DNA of 47,592 nt from Bacteroidaceae bacterium (GTDB taxonomy: Bacteria; Bacteroidota; Bacteroidia; Bacteroidales; Bacteroidaceae), in assembly GCA_017651315.1 (NCBI GenBank), contig JAGCDE010000041.1, positions 1-47,592 on the forward strand. Reading direction: 5' to 3'. The notes under the pieces are model-generated. The model saw only the letters and a program-made list of their open reading frames with translations, did not search any database and was not told the DNA's origin. Position 1 is the first letter of the stretch. Each line of letters begins with the position of its first letter. Below are positions 15,493 to 22,990 of this stretch, piece after piece. The position numbers and the translations under genes were made by a program.

Positions 15493-16284
15493 TTACCTTA
15501 TTATATCACGGATGTCATTCTCAGGAACCATCAGCGTAGTAATTCCGGTGGAGTACGGTGCTATGTCGTACTGGTTGAAGATAAAAGCAATAGTATCCTG
15601 ACGGATTTCGAAATTCCCGGGCACGAACATAGGCTCATTGCTGAAATAGCCATGTTCATCAAGTTCGTCCCGACTATTGCAACCGGCCTCAATCAACAGC
15701 AGACTGTCCAGTACAGGAATCAGACGCTTCTCGTAACCAGGCTTGAAATAGTTGTCAGGAGTGACCAGGCTGCCATCCTTCAGGCGGTAGTTGCGGCAGG
15801 TTATCAATGTGCCGCCGTGCGCCCCTCCGGTATATTGGTAGGAGTTGATGAAGTGGCCTATGATATCCTTGTTATTCCCGTAGGTTATGTTTGTGTTTAT
15901 GACGTACTCGTAATTGATGGCTCTGGGTTCATAGTCACCCTCCTTGGCGAATTCTATCTGCTCATCATTGTCGGATTTGAACACCTTGATAATTGAGTCG
16001 ATGAACGAGATCATGGCGCTGCGGACATCGGTAGTGTCCTTGCCGAACAGATACATGGATATGTCCCTGTTGAACGCCTCGGCGAAAACGGCATCTGCAC
16101 CGTGGGCCTGAAGCACATGAATGTCGAATCTGCACGAAGGCTCGGTTTTGTCAAGCGCGTAAGGCAGGGTCTCCTTGAATGACACGTACTGGAACGCATA
16201 CTTGTCACCCCTGCCGTTACAGGCTTCCAAAACCAGTATGAAAGCCGATACGAAAGCTGTCAGGATTATCCTCCCTTTTGTCAT
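15493..16284 (-). CDS. DUF3298/DUF4163 (RsiV/PdaC-like) lipoprotein
   Basis: A 263-residue lipoprotein from the ATG at 16282-16284; an in-frame TTG at 16305 lies inside the -7 box and is rejected. The signal peptide ends at LEAC (Cys22). The body matches the DUF4163 plus DUF3298 arrangement: an N-terminal beta region with ISMYLFG, then YEYVINTNITYGNNKDIIGHFINSYQYTGGAHGGT, which is the hallmark of these domains, and a C-terminal IAFIFNQYDIAPYSTG. Related domains occur in Bacillus RsiV and PdaC; here the role is unknown and may be cell-wall binding. It lies directly upstream of the GH10 gene. A minus-strand -7 box TACTTTTG lies at 16310-16303. Confidence 0.85.
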   Translation of the reverse strand: MTKGRIILTAFVSAFILVLEACNGRGDKYAFQYVSFKETLPYALDKTEPSCRFDIHVLQAHGADAVFAEAFNRDISMYLFGKDTTDVRSAMISFIDSIIKVFKSDNDEQIEFAKEGDYEPRAINYEYVINTNITYGNNKDIIGHFINSYQYTGGAHGGTLITCRNYRLKDGSLVTPDNYFKPGYEKRLIPVLDSLLLIEAGCNSRDELDEHGYFSNEPMFVPGNFEIRQDTIAFIFNQYDIAPYSTGITTLMVPENDIRDIIR

Positions 16285-16302
16285 GATAGTGGTTAGTTTC
16301 CA

Positions 16303-16310
16303 CAAAAGTA
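16303..16310 (-). promoter_or_regulatory. -7 box of the DUF3298-GH10 unit
   Basis: Reads TACTTTTG on the minus strand, 18 bp before the ATG at 16284. It overlaps the alternative TTG start and so supports the shorter protein. Confidence 0.5.
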
Positions 16311-16372
16311 TTAATTTTCTCCATTAGATGTAAAAATGAATGCCGATAGTTTCAGTTTTCCGAAAAATAGGG

Positions 16373-16402
16373 TATCTTTGCACCGCTTTTAAAGGAAAGC
16401 GG
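16373..16402 (+). promoter_or_regulatory. tRNA-His promoter -7 box and leader hairpin
   Basis: TATCTTTG (16373-16380) is a -7 box, followed by a small hairpin CCGCTTT/AAAGCGG (16383-16389 with 16396-16402) just before the tRNA. The hairpin may mark a processing site. Confidence 0.5.
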
Positions 16403-16407
16403 TACAT

Positions 16408-16482
16408 GGTGCCCGTAGTTCAGTTGGTTAGAGCGTCAGATTGTGGTTCTGAATGTCGTGGGTTCGAGTCCCACCGGGCACC
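16408..16482 (+). tRNA. tRNA-His (anticodon GTG)
   Basis: Acceptor stem GTGCCCG/CGGGCAC (16409-16415 with 16475-16481), D arm with TTCAGTTGGTTAGAGC, anticodon stem TCAGA/TCTGA around loop TTGTGGT giving anticodon GTG, and T loop GGTTCGAGTCC. The extra 5' G at 16408 opposite C at 16482 is the G-1 identity element of tRNA-His. CCA is not encoded (cta follows). A 17-bp copy of its 3' end recurs at 17058-17074. Confidence 0.95.
16465..16481 (+). repeat. attL-like copy of the tRNA-His 3' end
   Basis: CGAGTCCCACCGGGCAC is the tRNA-His T-loop and acceptor 3' half. It is repeated exactly at 17058-17074. A direct repeat formed by a tRNA 3' end is the usual mark of tyrosine-integrase insertion. Confidence 0.65.
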
Positions 16483-16491
16483 CTACAAGAT

Positions 16492-16526
16492 AAATCCCTG
16501 TAAGTCAAGCGCTTACAGGGATTTTT
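16492..16526 (+). terminator. Intrinsic terminator of tRNA-His
   Basis: AAATCCCTGTAAG (16492-16504) pairs with CTTACAGGGATTT (16512-16524) around seven bases, and the T run continues to 16526. Confidence 0.85.
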
Positions 16527-16546
16527 ACTTCCGATTATCTTCTATT

Positions 16547-16592
16547 TTGATGGAACATTGATGGAACATTTCATGTTTGTTCCATCAATGTT
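16547..16592. repeat. Direct and inverted repeats next to the tRNA-His att site
   Basis: TTGATGGAACAT occurs twice in tandem (16547-16558 and 16558-16569). AACATTGATGGAACA (16554-16568) has an exact inverse TGTTCCATCAATGTT (16578-16592) with a 9-bp loop. Such clustered repeats beside a tRNA 3' end resemble integrase or excisionase arm-binding sites; that reading is inference. The rest of 16593-16720 holds nothing recognisable. Confidence 0.5.
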
Positions 16593-16720
16593 GGAACTAA
16601 GATGCCACCAAGATTTGCAAACAATCAAACCAAAATGTGGATACTTCCACAAATGCTCACAAACTTGCTCAAGGTATTATCTCTTATTATAAGAACAATT
16701 TATCACCTTAATCCCATTCC

Positions 16721-17074
16721 CTATTCTTCTATCAAAATAACCCATTTGCCCTCCTTGCGCCCACCTTCACGAGTGAGTATGCCCTTTTCTTGAAGGAATG
16801 CGAGCTCACGTTTAATAGTCTTTTCTGAGACATTAATCTTTTGGGTCATTTGATGGATGGTTATTAGGTCGTCGCTCTTTATCAAATCCAACATAAGCGA
16901 TTGACGCTCAGACAGTTCTTTTAGGTCACCTTTTGGGTCATCTTTTGGGTCATGATTGTCCTTATTGGCTATGTCAGCAATGACATTGCCTGCTGCTTCA
17001 TGACAGGGGATAGTGATACGGAAGAAGGTGCGCTCTTCATCTGTAACAACGATGGCGCGAGTCCCACCGGGCAC
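16721..17074 (-). pseudogene. C-terminal fragment of an AlbA_2/divergent-AAA (Schlafen-type) regulator, truncated at the att repeat
   Basis: 117 codons open from a GTG made by the tRNA-derived repeat itself (PGGTRA). From residue 9 the protein reads like the C-terminus of ATP-binding proteins with an AlbA_2 DNA-binding domain: VVTDEERTFFRITIPCHE, then a short linker with D/P/K repeats, then a winged helix (KELSERQSLMLDLIKSDDLITIHQMTQKINVSEKTIKRELAFLQEKGILTREGGRKEGKWVI). The N-terminal several hundred residues are missing, cut exactly at the repeat. The gene was probably broken by a site-specific recombination event. It is unlikely to be functional as a full protein. Confidence 0.6.
17058..17074 (+). 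repeat. attR-like second copy of the tRNA-His 3' end
   Basis: An exact 17-bp copy (CGAGTCCCACCGGGCAC) of the tRNA-His 3' part, 593 bp after the first copy. The following 17075-17200 contains a GTTCAC/GTGAAC hairpin and no gene that I can recognise. Confidence 0.65.
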
Positions 17075-17226
17075 ACATCTTTTTAGTTCACTTCGTGAAC
17101 GCGCTCCTTACAGTCGCTTGGCGGCCTACCAGGCCACTCTCGCTCGCATACTCGCTTCGCCCCAATACGTATGCACCTGCGTGGAAAAAAACACAAAATA
17201 GCACATGGAAATATTAGGTAATAGTT

Positions 17227-17234
17227 TACTTTTG
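17227..17234 (+). promoter_or_regulatory. -7 box of the 293-aa lipoprotein gene
   Basis: TACTTTTG, 31 bp before the ATG at 17266, in the first A/T-rich stretch after the att-like repeat. Confidence 0.5.
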
Positions 17235-17265
17235 CAACAATAATTCAAGATGAGGTTATACAAAG

Positions 17266-18147
17266 ATGAAGATCAAAGCTTTAAATCATTTCTTACACGT
17301 TAGCTGTATTTCAGTTGCGTTGGTCTCTTGCATACCTACGTTTTATTATGATTTGCAGCCGGGTGAAGTCTATGTGGATTCAAATGAAGAAGGACTTCTT
17401 CCCCAACAGGGTACTGGGATTACTATTGACATAAAACACATTCTTGAAAAAAAGACCACAAAAACCACACCTGGTTATTCTGCCAAATTATTCAGATATA
17501 GGGTTTTTCTTGACGGAGAATTATATAGTTATGGTATTAATGGAGGTGACGAGGGAACGGGAGATATAATAATCCCCTTGATTGCCAATGACTCTTATAC
17601 CACCAAGAGTGTAATTGTTGAAGGCTCAGGTTCAAGAGAATACTTCAGCGAAAGTAGTTGGAAAAATTGGGAAGTTCTTTTTGAAGGAACCCAAGACTGT
17701 CTGAAAGAAAACGAACCATTACGTTATTCCGGACTGGAAAACAAAAGATTACGTGTTGATATTGACAGTACCGTTTTGTATTATGACTTTATACCGGGAT
17801 ATTCAGCCGAAGCATTCAAGCGGTTTCTTTATGACAGTGATACCATAACTGGTGAATGTGATCTGAGTGGTAATAGGATTAGGATATGGTTTAAATATAC
17901 TTCACCTGGTTTATCCAATATAATCCCCCAAAACGCAGTTTCAGGAAATATCAGAAAGGGGACTATCGGGATTGATGGTTATCATTCTTATTTATTGATG
18001 GATAATGAAAATTGGTATTTTAGTGAGTTTACATCTGTCGGGACTATTGAATATAATAGTTATGGAAACCTTCAACTTCTGAAGAAAGAATCTGATAACT
18101 CAAAGAAAATACTACATAAGAGGATAGCATTTAGCCTGGTTGATTGA
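17266..18147 (+). CDS. Lipoprotein of unknown function, two-part
   Basis: A 293-residue lipoprotein; the signal peptide ends at ALVSC (Cys22). The mature part has two beta-rich halves: an N-terminal Ig-like portion (about 28-145, with GEVYVDSNEEGLLPQQGTGITIDI) and a C-terminal portion (about 155-290) starting KRLRVDIDSTVLYYDF, whose order of motifs recalls cyclophilin-like folds but is not clear enough to name. The DNA is visibly richer in A/T than the GH genes, as expected for an acquired gene. It is an orphan next to the tRNA-His scar, and 96 bp upstream of another lipoprotein gene on the same strand. Function unknown. Confidence 0.75.
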   Translation: MKIKALNHFLHVSCISVALVSCIPTFYYDLQPGEVYVDSNEEGLLPQQGTGITIDIKHILEKKTTKTTPGYSAKLFRYRVFLDGELYSYGINGGDEGTGDIIIPLIANDSYTTKSVIVEGSGSREYFSESSWKNWEVLFEGTQDCLKENEPLRYSGLENKRLRVDIDSTVLYYDFIPGYSAEAFKRFLYDSDTITGECDLSGNRIRIWFKYTSPGLSNIIPQNAVSGNIRKGTIGIDGYHSYLLMDNENWYFSEFTSVGTIEYNSYGNLQLLKKESDNSKKILHKRIAFSLVD

Positions 18148-18243
18148 CACAGTAGGATCGTTTCCCTGTGTCATGGATATTCCTAATTAAATGTCAGGTG
18201 TTGAACTCTACGATTTCTTTATAATTCAACGATAAAAAGACAA

Positions 18244-18966
18244 ATGGAAGAAAAGACGAAAAAGTTTGCTGTCTCACGACCTGTGTCATGGAGAGGTAAA
18301 GTTAGAATGGGTTATGTTGTGGCATTGGCACAAATAGTGTCAATCCTGGTCTTGGGCATGGGAGGACTTACGGCCTGCTCGGACAAGGAGGATGAACCGG
18401 AAGATATCGAAGGGCCTGCACTTGGGGCGGGTATGGCTTCGCTTAACTTGACCAGTCCAGCCATAGGACAGGTCATTGGCAGTGACGGATTGAACTATGA
18501 TCAGAAATCCACACTGCCTGATGGAGTGGAGAAGGTGGCTATGATTGCCTATCTTGCCCAAGAGAATGACACGGTCTGCCGAAAAGGGCTTGCCATTGCA
18601 TTGATCGATGACAACGGCGGGAACTGGGGCTCGGCCGTCAACGCAGCGGCATCCCATTCCCCTGCCTTCTCAAACGGAACATGGCGCTTGCCTTCCACGA
18701 GTGAGTGGCAGCGCATATTCTTGGGTTGCGGAAGCAGCGGTACCAGTTTCAGGAATGAAATGTATATGGTGAATAAACTGAATTTCAATTGCGAAGGTTT
18801 CAAGACCATGTTAAGCGCCGCAGGGGGAGAGCCTATGGAGTCAGCGCGATACTGGTCAAGAACACATACGTCATACAGCGCGTGGAACTACAGTTTCGAA
18901 ACCGGCATGTTCTACTCCAGTCTTCCTACATTCGGGTATAGTGTACGCGCCGTACTGTCATTCTGA
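18244..18966 (+). CDS. Lipoprotein with DUF1566/FISUMP-like C-terminal domain
   Basis: A 240-residue protein with an unusually long basic leader (21 residues) before the hydrophobic stretch, and a lipobox at LTAC (Cys45). A later start at Met22 (18307) would give a normal signal peptide and is a real alternative. The C-terminal half has the C-type-lectin-like pattern of DUF1566/Fibrobacter major paralogous domains: GTWRLPSTSEWQRIFLGCG, then ARYWSRTHTSYSAWNYSF and the ending YSVRAVLSF. Such proteins are surface lipoproteins of unknown role in Bacteroidota. Its 3' end is overlapped by an antisense transposase remnant. Confidence 0.8.
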   Translation: MEEKTKKFAVSRPVSWRGKVRMGYVVALAQIVSILVLGMGGLTACSDKEDEPEDIEGPALGAGMASLNLTSPAIGQVIGSDGLNYDQKSTLPDGVEKVAMIAYLAQENDTVCRKGLAIALIDDNGGNWGSAVNAAASHSPAFSNGTWRLPSTSEWQRIFLGCGSSGTSFRNEMYMVNKLNFNCEGFKTMLSAAGGEPMESARYWSRTHTSYSAWNYSFETGMFYSSLPTFGYSVRAVLSF

Positions 18967-19372
18967 AAAACCGGAAGGGTGGGTTGATGCCGTCACCAAT
19001 GGTACCCTTCCCGTACTGCTGCAACTGGAAGGCATACATCTTCCTGGCTATATCATTCACCATAGCCCTGGCTATCGTACGCATACGTTTAACGGCCTTA
19101 CGTTCCTCCTTCATACGAGTCGGATGGTTCATGAAACGAACCTTCAGCTTCAGCGACTTCATCTCACGGGTATAAGTCTTACGAAGCTCGATGCCCTCAC
19201 GCTCGGACAGCTTCAGAACACGGTCCACTATCTTGCGGTACAGCTTCGCGTCTGTCGGGAACGTGATGTTCTTTTCCTGAACCGTGCTGTCTATCATCAC
19301 CTGCTTCATCTCCTTCTCTGTAATCTCCGCAGCGTTTACCTTCAGATGTTCCTTGGGTGTTTTGCCTGTCAT
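18926..19372 (-). pseudogene. Transposase fragment (IS5/IS1182-like DDE type)
   Basis: 148 codons whose first 120 read as the middle of a DDE transposase: VMIDSTVQEKNITFPTDAKLYRKIVDRVL with the first conserved Asp, then LRKTYTREMKSLKLKVRFMNHP and KRMRTIARAMVNDIARKM. The same frame stays open upstream to 19444 (NAYLAVINLQIIEK), where a stop interrupts it. At the other end, from about 18985, it runs into antisense of the lipoprotein gene, so both ends are lost. No inverted repeats of an intact IS are visible. The stretch 19445-19630 holds nothing that I can recognise. Confidence 0.75.
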
Positions 19373-19630
19373 CTTCTCAATTATTTGCAGGTTTATGACT
19401 GCAAGATAAGCATTTCCTGCAAATAAATCAAGTACTTTTTGAGCTTATTTTACTGAATGTCAATTTTTTCTTACTAAAGCAGGGCCGACTAAATATCACA
19501 TAATAGATTTAATATATCATCGTCCATCTCCCCTGGATTTGCCTCCAAGACGCAAATAAACGACTTTTGTCCTAATTGTCACGCTTGGGGCAAAGCTAAG
19601 AATTATTCCAGCTTATTATCAGCTACTTAT

Positions 19631-19783
19631 CTACTCCACTAACACCTTCATCGTCGTTCCGTCCTTTCTGCGAACGATGTTGATACCCTTCTGCATACGT
19701 TCCAGCTTTAGGCCGTTGAGATTATAGATGCCCTCTTCTATTGTCTTTTGACCGTCATCCGCATAGGATTCAATGGTGCCACC
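19631..19783 (-). pseudogene. Remnant of a secreted protein C-terminal tail
   Basis: The last 50 codons of a minus-strand frame read TIESYADDGQKTIEEGIYNLNGLKLERMQKGINIVRRKDGTTMKVLVE. This is the typical end of large secreted Bacteroidales proteins (GIYNLNGxxL...KGINIVxxKKVLV). Upstream, the frame continues only as antisense of the ATPase gene, so the body of the protein is gone. The frame is open to 20092, but no evidence supports coding there. Confidence 0.5.
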
Positions 19784-19964
19784 AACTGCTATACACGTCA
19801 AAAATGTCGAAAACGGCAAAATAATTACAAGTTTCGACACTTTATAAGGAATTATTTTGTACCATTGCACACAAAAGCGTGCGAAGATGCTCACGCTTGG
19901 CAAATGAAACAAGTTTCTTTGCCCTCGCTTAAACGCATCATTGCACCCAAATATCAGATAGATT

Positions 19965-21383
19965 ATGATTATAGGCAGAGGCAAAGAACAGAGAGAACTG
20001 CATGAGGCATATGAGTCGGAGTATTCGGAGTTTGCCGTAGTGTATGGCCGTCGCAGGGTGGGCAAGACATTCCTGGTGCGGGAGACTTTCAACTACACCT
20101 TCACGTTTGAGCATTCGGGAGTAGCAAAGGGCAATATGCGGGTGCAGCTTCGCGCTTTCCGTGACTCACTGGCGGATGCCGGAATGGGGAAAGTGAAGAT
20201 TCCCGAGGATTGGATGGAGGCGTTTTCCTTACTGCGCCAGCTCATTCGCCAAAGTAAAGAGAGGAAGAAAGTGGTGTTTATTGACGAGATTCCTTGGATG
20301 GACACGCCGCGCTCCAATTTTGTATCAGCCGTTGAGTATTTCTGGAACAACTTCGCTTCTGCCCGTAAGGATGTGCTGCTCATCATCTGTGGATCGGCAA
20401 CATCGTGGATTATCAACAAGGTGCTGAAGAATCACGGAGGGTTGCACAATCGTGTGACATACCGATTGCATGTCATGCCCTTCACGCTCCATGAGTGCGA
20501 ACAATATATGAGGGCCAAGAAGATTCAGGCCTCGCACTATGACCTGTTGGAATACTACATGGTGTTCGGAGGAGTACCTTTCTATTGGTCACTTTTAACA
20601 CGTGGGCAGAGCGTAGCGCAGAATGTGGACAAACTTATTTTTGCAGAAGATGGCAAACTCCATTATGAATTCAACGAACTTTACGACTCGTTGTTCCGTA
20701 ACCCGGAGAAATATGTCAGAATCGTAATGGAGCTTGGCGAAAACGGCTCTGGAATGACACGCGACGAGTTGGTGAAGCAATGCGAGCTGGAAGAAAATGG
20801 ACGGACGAGCCGTATGCTGGAAGACATGGAGGAGTGCGGTTTTATCCGCAAGATTCCAACGTATGGGCTAAAGAACCAGGCAACGTTTCGCTTGATTGAC
20901 AATTACACGCTGTTCTATCTGAAGTTCGTAAAGCACAACACTGCAAACGATGAGCAGTTCTGGAGCCACAATTATCTGTCGAGCTTGCGGTCAGCATGGG
21001 TCGGTTTGGCCTTTGAGCGTCTATGTTTCCTGCATATCCGCCAAATCAAAATGGCACTTGGCATCAGCGGAGTAGTGACCAACGTCTTTGCATGGCGAGT
21101 GGGACCGAGTGCCGACGGAAGAAAAGGTGCACAGATAGACATGCTCATAGACAGGGCAGACAACATGGTGAATATCTGTGAGATGAAATTCTCGCATAAC
21201 GAATATACTGTGACTAAAGACGATGCGGATAGCTTGCACCATAAGGCGGAGCGTTTCGTCGCCGAAACTGGATGTAGGAAATCTGTAAACTTTGCTATGG
21301 TCACTGTGTCGGGGATTGCCCACGCTGGATATTGGAGTGAGATATACAACAGCATCACATCAGAAGACCTATTCAAGGCATAG
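19965..21383 (+). CDS. Orphan AAA ATPase with C-terminal DUF234 nuclease-like domain
   Basis: A 472-residue cytoplasmic protein. The N-terminal ATPase_2 domain has Walker A GRRRVGKT (28-35) and Walker B VVFIDEIPWMD (Asp107-Glu108), followed by a CGSATSWI sensor strand. A winged-helix portion (about 265-310, MTRDELVKQCELEENGRTSRMLEDMEECGFI) leads to the DUF234 domain (about 330-460). In that domain the pattern AQIDMLIDRADNMVNICEMKFS fits the D-x(n)-ExK core of PD-(D/E)XK nucleases. This family is expanded in Bacteroidales and archaea with no settled function. It stands alone among gene fragments, followed by a terminator at 21411-21452, so it looks like independent mobile cargo. Confidence 0.88.
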   Translation: MIIGRGKEQRELHEAYESEYSEFAVVYGRRRVGKTFLVRETFNYTFTFEHSGVAKGNMRVQLRAFRDSLADAGMGKVKIPEDWMEAFSLLRQLIRQSKERKKVVFIDEIPWMDTPRSNFVSAVEYFWNNFASARKDVLLIICGSATSWIINKVLKNHGGLHNRVTYRLHVMPFTLHECEQYMRAKKIQASHYDLLEYYMVFGGVPFYWSLLTRGQSVAQNVDKLIFAEDGKLHYEFNELYDSLFRNPEKYVRIVMELGENGSGMTRDELVKQCELEENGRTSRMLEDMEECGFIRKIPTYGLKNQATFRLIDNYTLFYLKFVKHNTANDEQFWSHNYLSSLRSAWVGLAFERLCFLHIRQIKMALGISGVVTNVFAWRVGPSADGRKGAQIDMLIDRADNMVNICEMKFSHNEYTVTKDDADSLHHKAERFVAETGCRKSVNFAMVTVSGIAHAGYWSEIYNSITSEDLFKA

Positions 21384-21410
21384 TCTCAGACGTATTTGTC
21401 TCAATGTATA

Positions 21411-21452
21411 GGCAGTCAGTTGGTGTAAAAATTCCAATGACTGCCATTTTTT
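21411..21452 (+). terminator. Intrinsic terminator after the DUF234 ATPase gene
   Basis: GGCAGTCA (21411-21418) pairs with TGACTGCC (21438-21445), extended by TTGG/CCAA inside, and is followed by a run of T to 21452. Confidence 0.8.
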
Positions 21453-21491
21453 AGTTTCCCTTTACCCTTGTCATTCGTCTTTATTGCAGAT

Positions 21492-21740
21492 ATGCCCGAA
21501 ATGGAGACACAGGATTTCCTAAATATAGTCAAAGATACAAGACCCAGATTGTTGACTTTATGCCAGTCGTTTTTCGACCGGCAGGAGATGGCCTACGGTG
21601 CAGACAGGGGGATGCGGATGCCCTCGGAGAACTGTACAAGGCATACGCCCAACGGATGAGGGGTGTATGCCGTCGGTATGTCAGCGACGAACAAGCCATC
21701 GGTGATGTGTTGCACGATGCGTTCGCCTTGCTGCTCATTC
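21492..21740 (+). pseudogene. Two fused ECF sigma-factor N-terminal fragments
   Basis: The frame from 21492 (MPEMETQDFLNIVKDTRPRLLTLCQSFFDRQEMAY) reads like the first 30-35 residues of an ECF sigma factor. At about 21585-21590 the sequence changes and, in the +1-shifted frame, continues as part of region 2 of a second sigma factor (RQGDADALGELYKAYAQRMRGVCRRYVSDEQAIGDVLHDAFAL). After 21740 homology ends. Neither region 4 is present. This is a recombination or deletion scar, not a working gene. Confidence 0.5.
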
Positions 21741-21792
21741 TCGACTATCTGCTGACCTATTCGTCAATAGCTTTCCACCATCGCAAGGTTTA

Positions 21793-21885
21793 CAGCGGTG
21801 TAAGCCCGTTGTCTTGCGCCAGCCAAAATCTCCTTAACGCTTCCGTGGAGGCATCAATGCTATGCTGAGGTGCGATATTATTCAT
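21793..21885 (-). CDS. Possible 30-aa reading frame coupled to the 69-aa gene (probably truncated)
   Basis: Starts at an ATGA overlap with the stop codon of the 69-residue frame (ATG 21885-21883, TGA 21884-21882), the layout of a translationally coupled pair. The product (MNNIAPQHSIDASTEALRRF...) ends after 30 codons in a stop near the sigma-fragment junction, so it is probably the front of a longer gene that was cut. No family recognised. Confidence 0.3.
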
Positions 21886-22091
21886 GACGTATGCTTTTTG
21901 CGGATTAGTATTCTACGGTATGGAAGTTCAGGCTTTCCGTCCTTCATATAATACATGTCTGGATTGAAGTATGTCTGCTGTGTTTCAAAGAGCGTTGGCT
22001 GGTAAGGCAACTTATACTTCTTGCTTTCCGGGGTATAGCTTGTAGAAATCAGTTTCTTCAACCCTAACAGTTCAAAGTTCGTATTTGCCAT
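21882..22091 (-). CDS. Small protein of unknown function (69 aa)
   Basis: A 69-residue soluble, basic protein (MANTNFELLGLKKLISTSYTPESKKYKLPYQ...) with no signal peptide or membrane segment. It begins 28 bp after the channel gene on the same strand and overlaps the next short frame by ATGA, which argues for real translation. I do not recognise the family. It lies at the edge of the region of gene fragments that begins at tRNA-His, so it may be a leftover of acquired DNA. Confidence 0.5.
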   Translation of the reverse strand: MANTNFELLGLKKLISTSYTPESKKYKLPYQPTLFETQQTYFNPDMYYMKDGKPELPYRRILIRKKHTS

Positions 22092-22118
22092 ATATTCTGT
22101 ATTTGAACATCCAATGGC

Positions 22119-22985
22119 TTACAGCCGTTCGCCGCAGTGCATGCAGTAGTTGGCGTTGAGGTCGGTCTTCTCGTTGCAGCGGGGGCAGCGGCCGTCCTTG
22201 CCTTTCTTCTTGGTGGTGTCAATCATTGTGGCTGATACGATACCGGTGGGGACGGCTATGATGGTGTAGCCCAGGATCATGACTATTCCGGACAGGAACT
22301 TCCCGAATGCTGTGACGGGCGTGATGTCGCCGTAACCGACCGTGGTCAGAGTCACGATGGCCCAGTAAATGCTGGTGGGAATGCTGGTGAAGAGGGTGTC
22401 GGGAGTGCCGCTTTCCACTATATACATTATGGTGCCTAAAATGCACACCAGGACCACCACGAACATGAAATAGACCAGTATCTTGATGAGACTCTTGCGT
22501 ATGCTCTCGAGCAGCAGGTAGCCCTCGTTCAGGAACGCGAACAGTTTGAGGACCCTGAATATGCGGAACAGACGGAAAGTACGCATGAGAGCAAGGTACC
22601 TGAGCGGCGGGAAGAACACGCTGAGCAGCTGGGGCAGGGTGGCCATCAGGTCTATGATACCGAAGAAACTGAGGACATATTCGCGTTTCACCGGCGAGCA
22701 ATACACCCTGAGCACATATTCTATGGCGAATAGTATGCTGAGTACGTACTCAAGGACTATAATCGACGCTTTCAGGATTCCTGTTCCATTAAGTTCCAGG
22801 TTTACGAGTGCCTGGAACGAGAAATCATCGACCTTGACCACACTCTCCAATGAAGCTATGACAATGCAGAGCGCAATGGCTATCATGATGGCAATGTCAA
22901 CAGGCTTGGAAAGCGGGTCAGTCCCCTCAAAGAGTATCCTGTAGAGTCTCTCTTTGTCCTTGATTATCGATATCAGTTTTTTCAT
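22119..22985 (-). CDS. Voltage-gated potassium channel-like protein with C-terminal zinc ribbon
   Basis: A 288-residue six-helix channel. The voltage-sensor helix S4 has arginines every third residue (RTFRLFRIFRVLKLF, about 135-149), and the pore carries the selectivity filter TVGYGD (215-220). The protein ends in a short zinc ribbon: Cys267, Cys270, Cys281 and Cys284 in CPRCNEKTDLNANYCMHC. No RCK/TrkA-N regulatory domain is present, so the ribbon is the only cytoplasmic module. It lies 5 bp downstream of the AGCS symporter gene and is probably cotranscribed with it. Predicted role is K+ conductance in the inner membrane. Confidence 0.9.
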   Translation of the reverse strand: MKKLISIIKDKERLYRILFEGTDPLSKPVDIAIMIAIALCIVIASLESVVKVDDFSFQALVNLELNGTGILKASIIVLEYVLSILFAIEYVLRVYCSPVKREYVLSFFGIIDLMATLPQLLSVFFPPLRYLALMRTFRLFRIFRVLKLFAFLNEGYLLLESIRKSLIKILVYFMFVVVLVCILGTIMYIVESGTPDTLFTSIPTSIYWAIVTLTTVGYGDITPVTAFGKFLSGIVMILGYTIIAVPTGIVSATMIDTTKKKGKDGRCPRCNEKTDLNANYCMHCGERL

Positions 22986-22990
22986 CTCAC

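Noticed and set aside
16602-16793. 63-codon frame between tRNA-His and the regulator fragment as an integrase start
   Set aside because: The product does not resemble an integrase arm-binding domain, and its second half is antisense to the regulator fragment.
19784-20092. Upstream part of the 153-codon minus-strand frame
   Set aside because: It lies mostly opposite the DUF234 ATPase start and has no similarity to the secreted-protein family seen in its last 50 codons.
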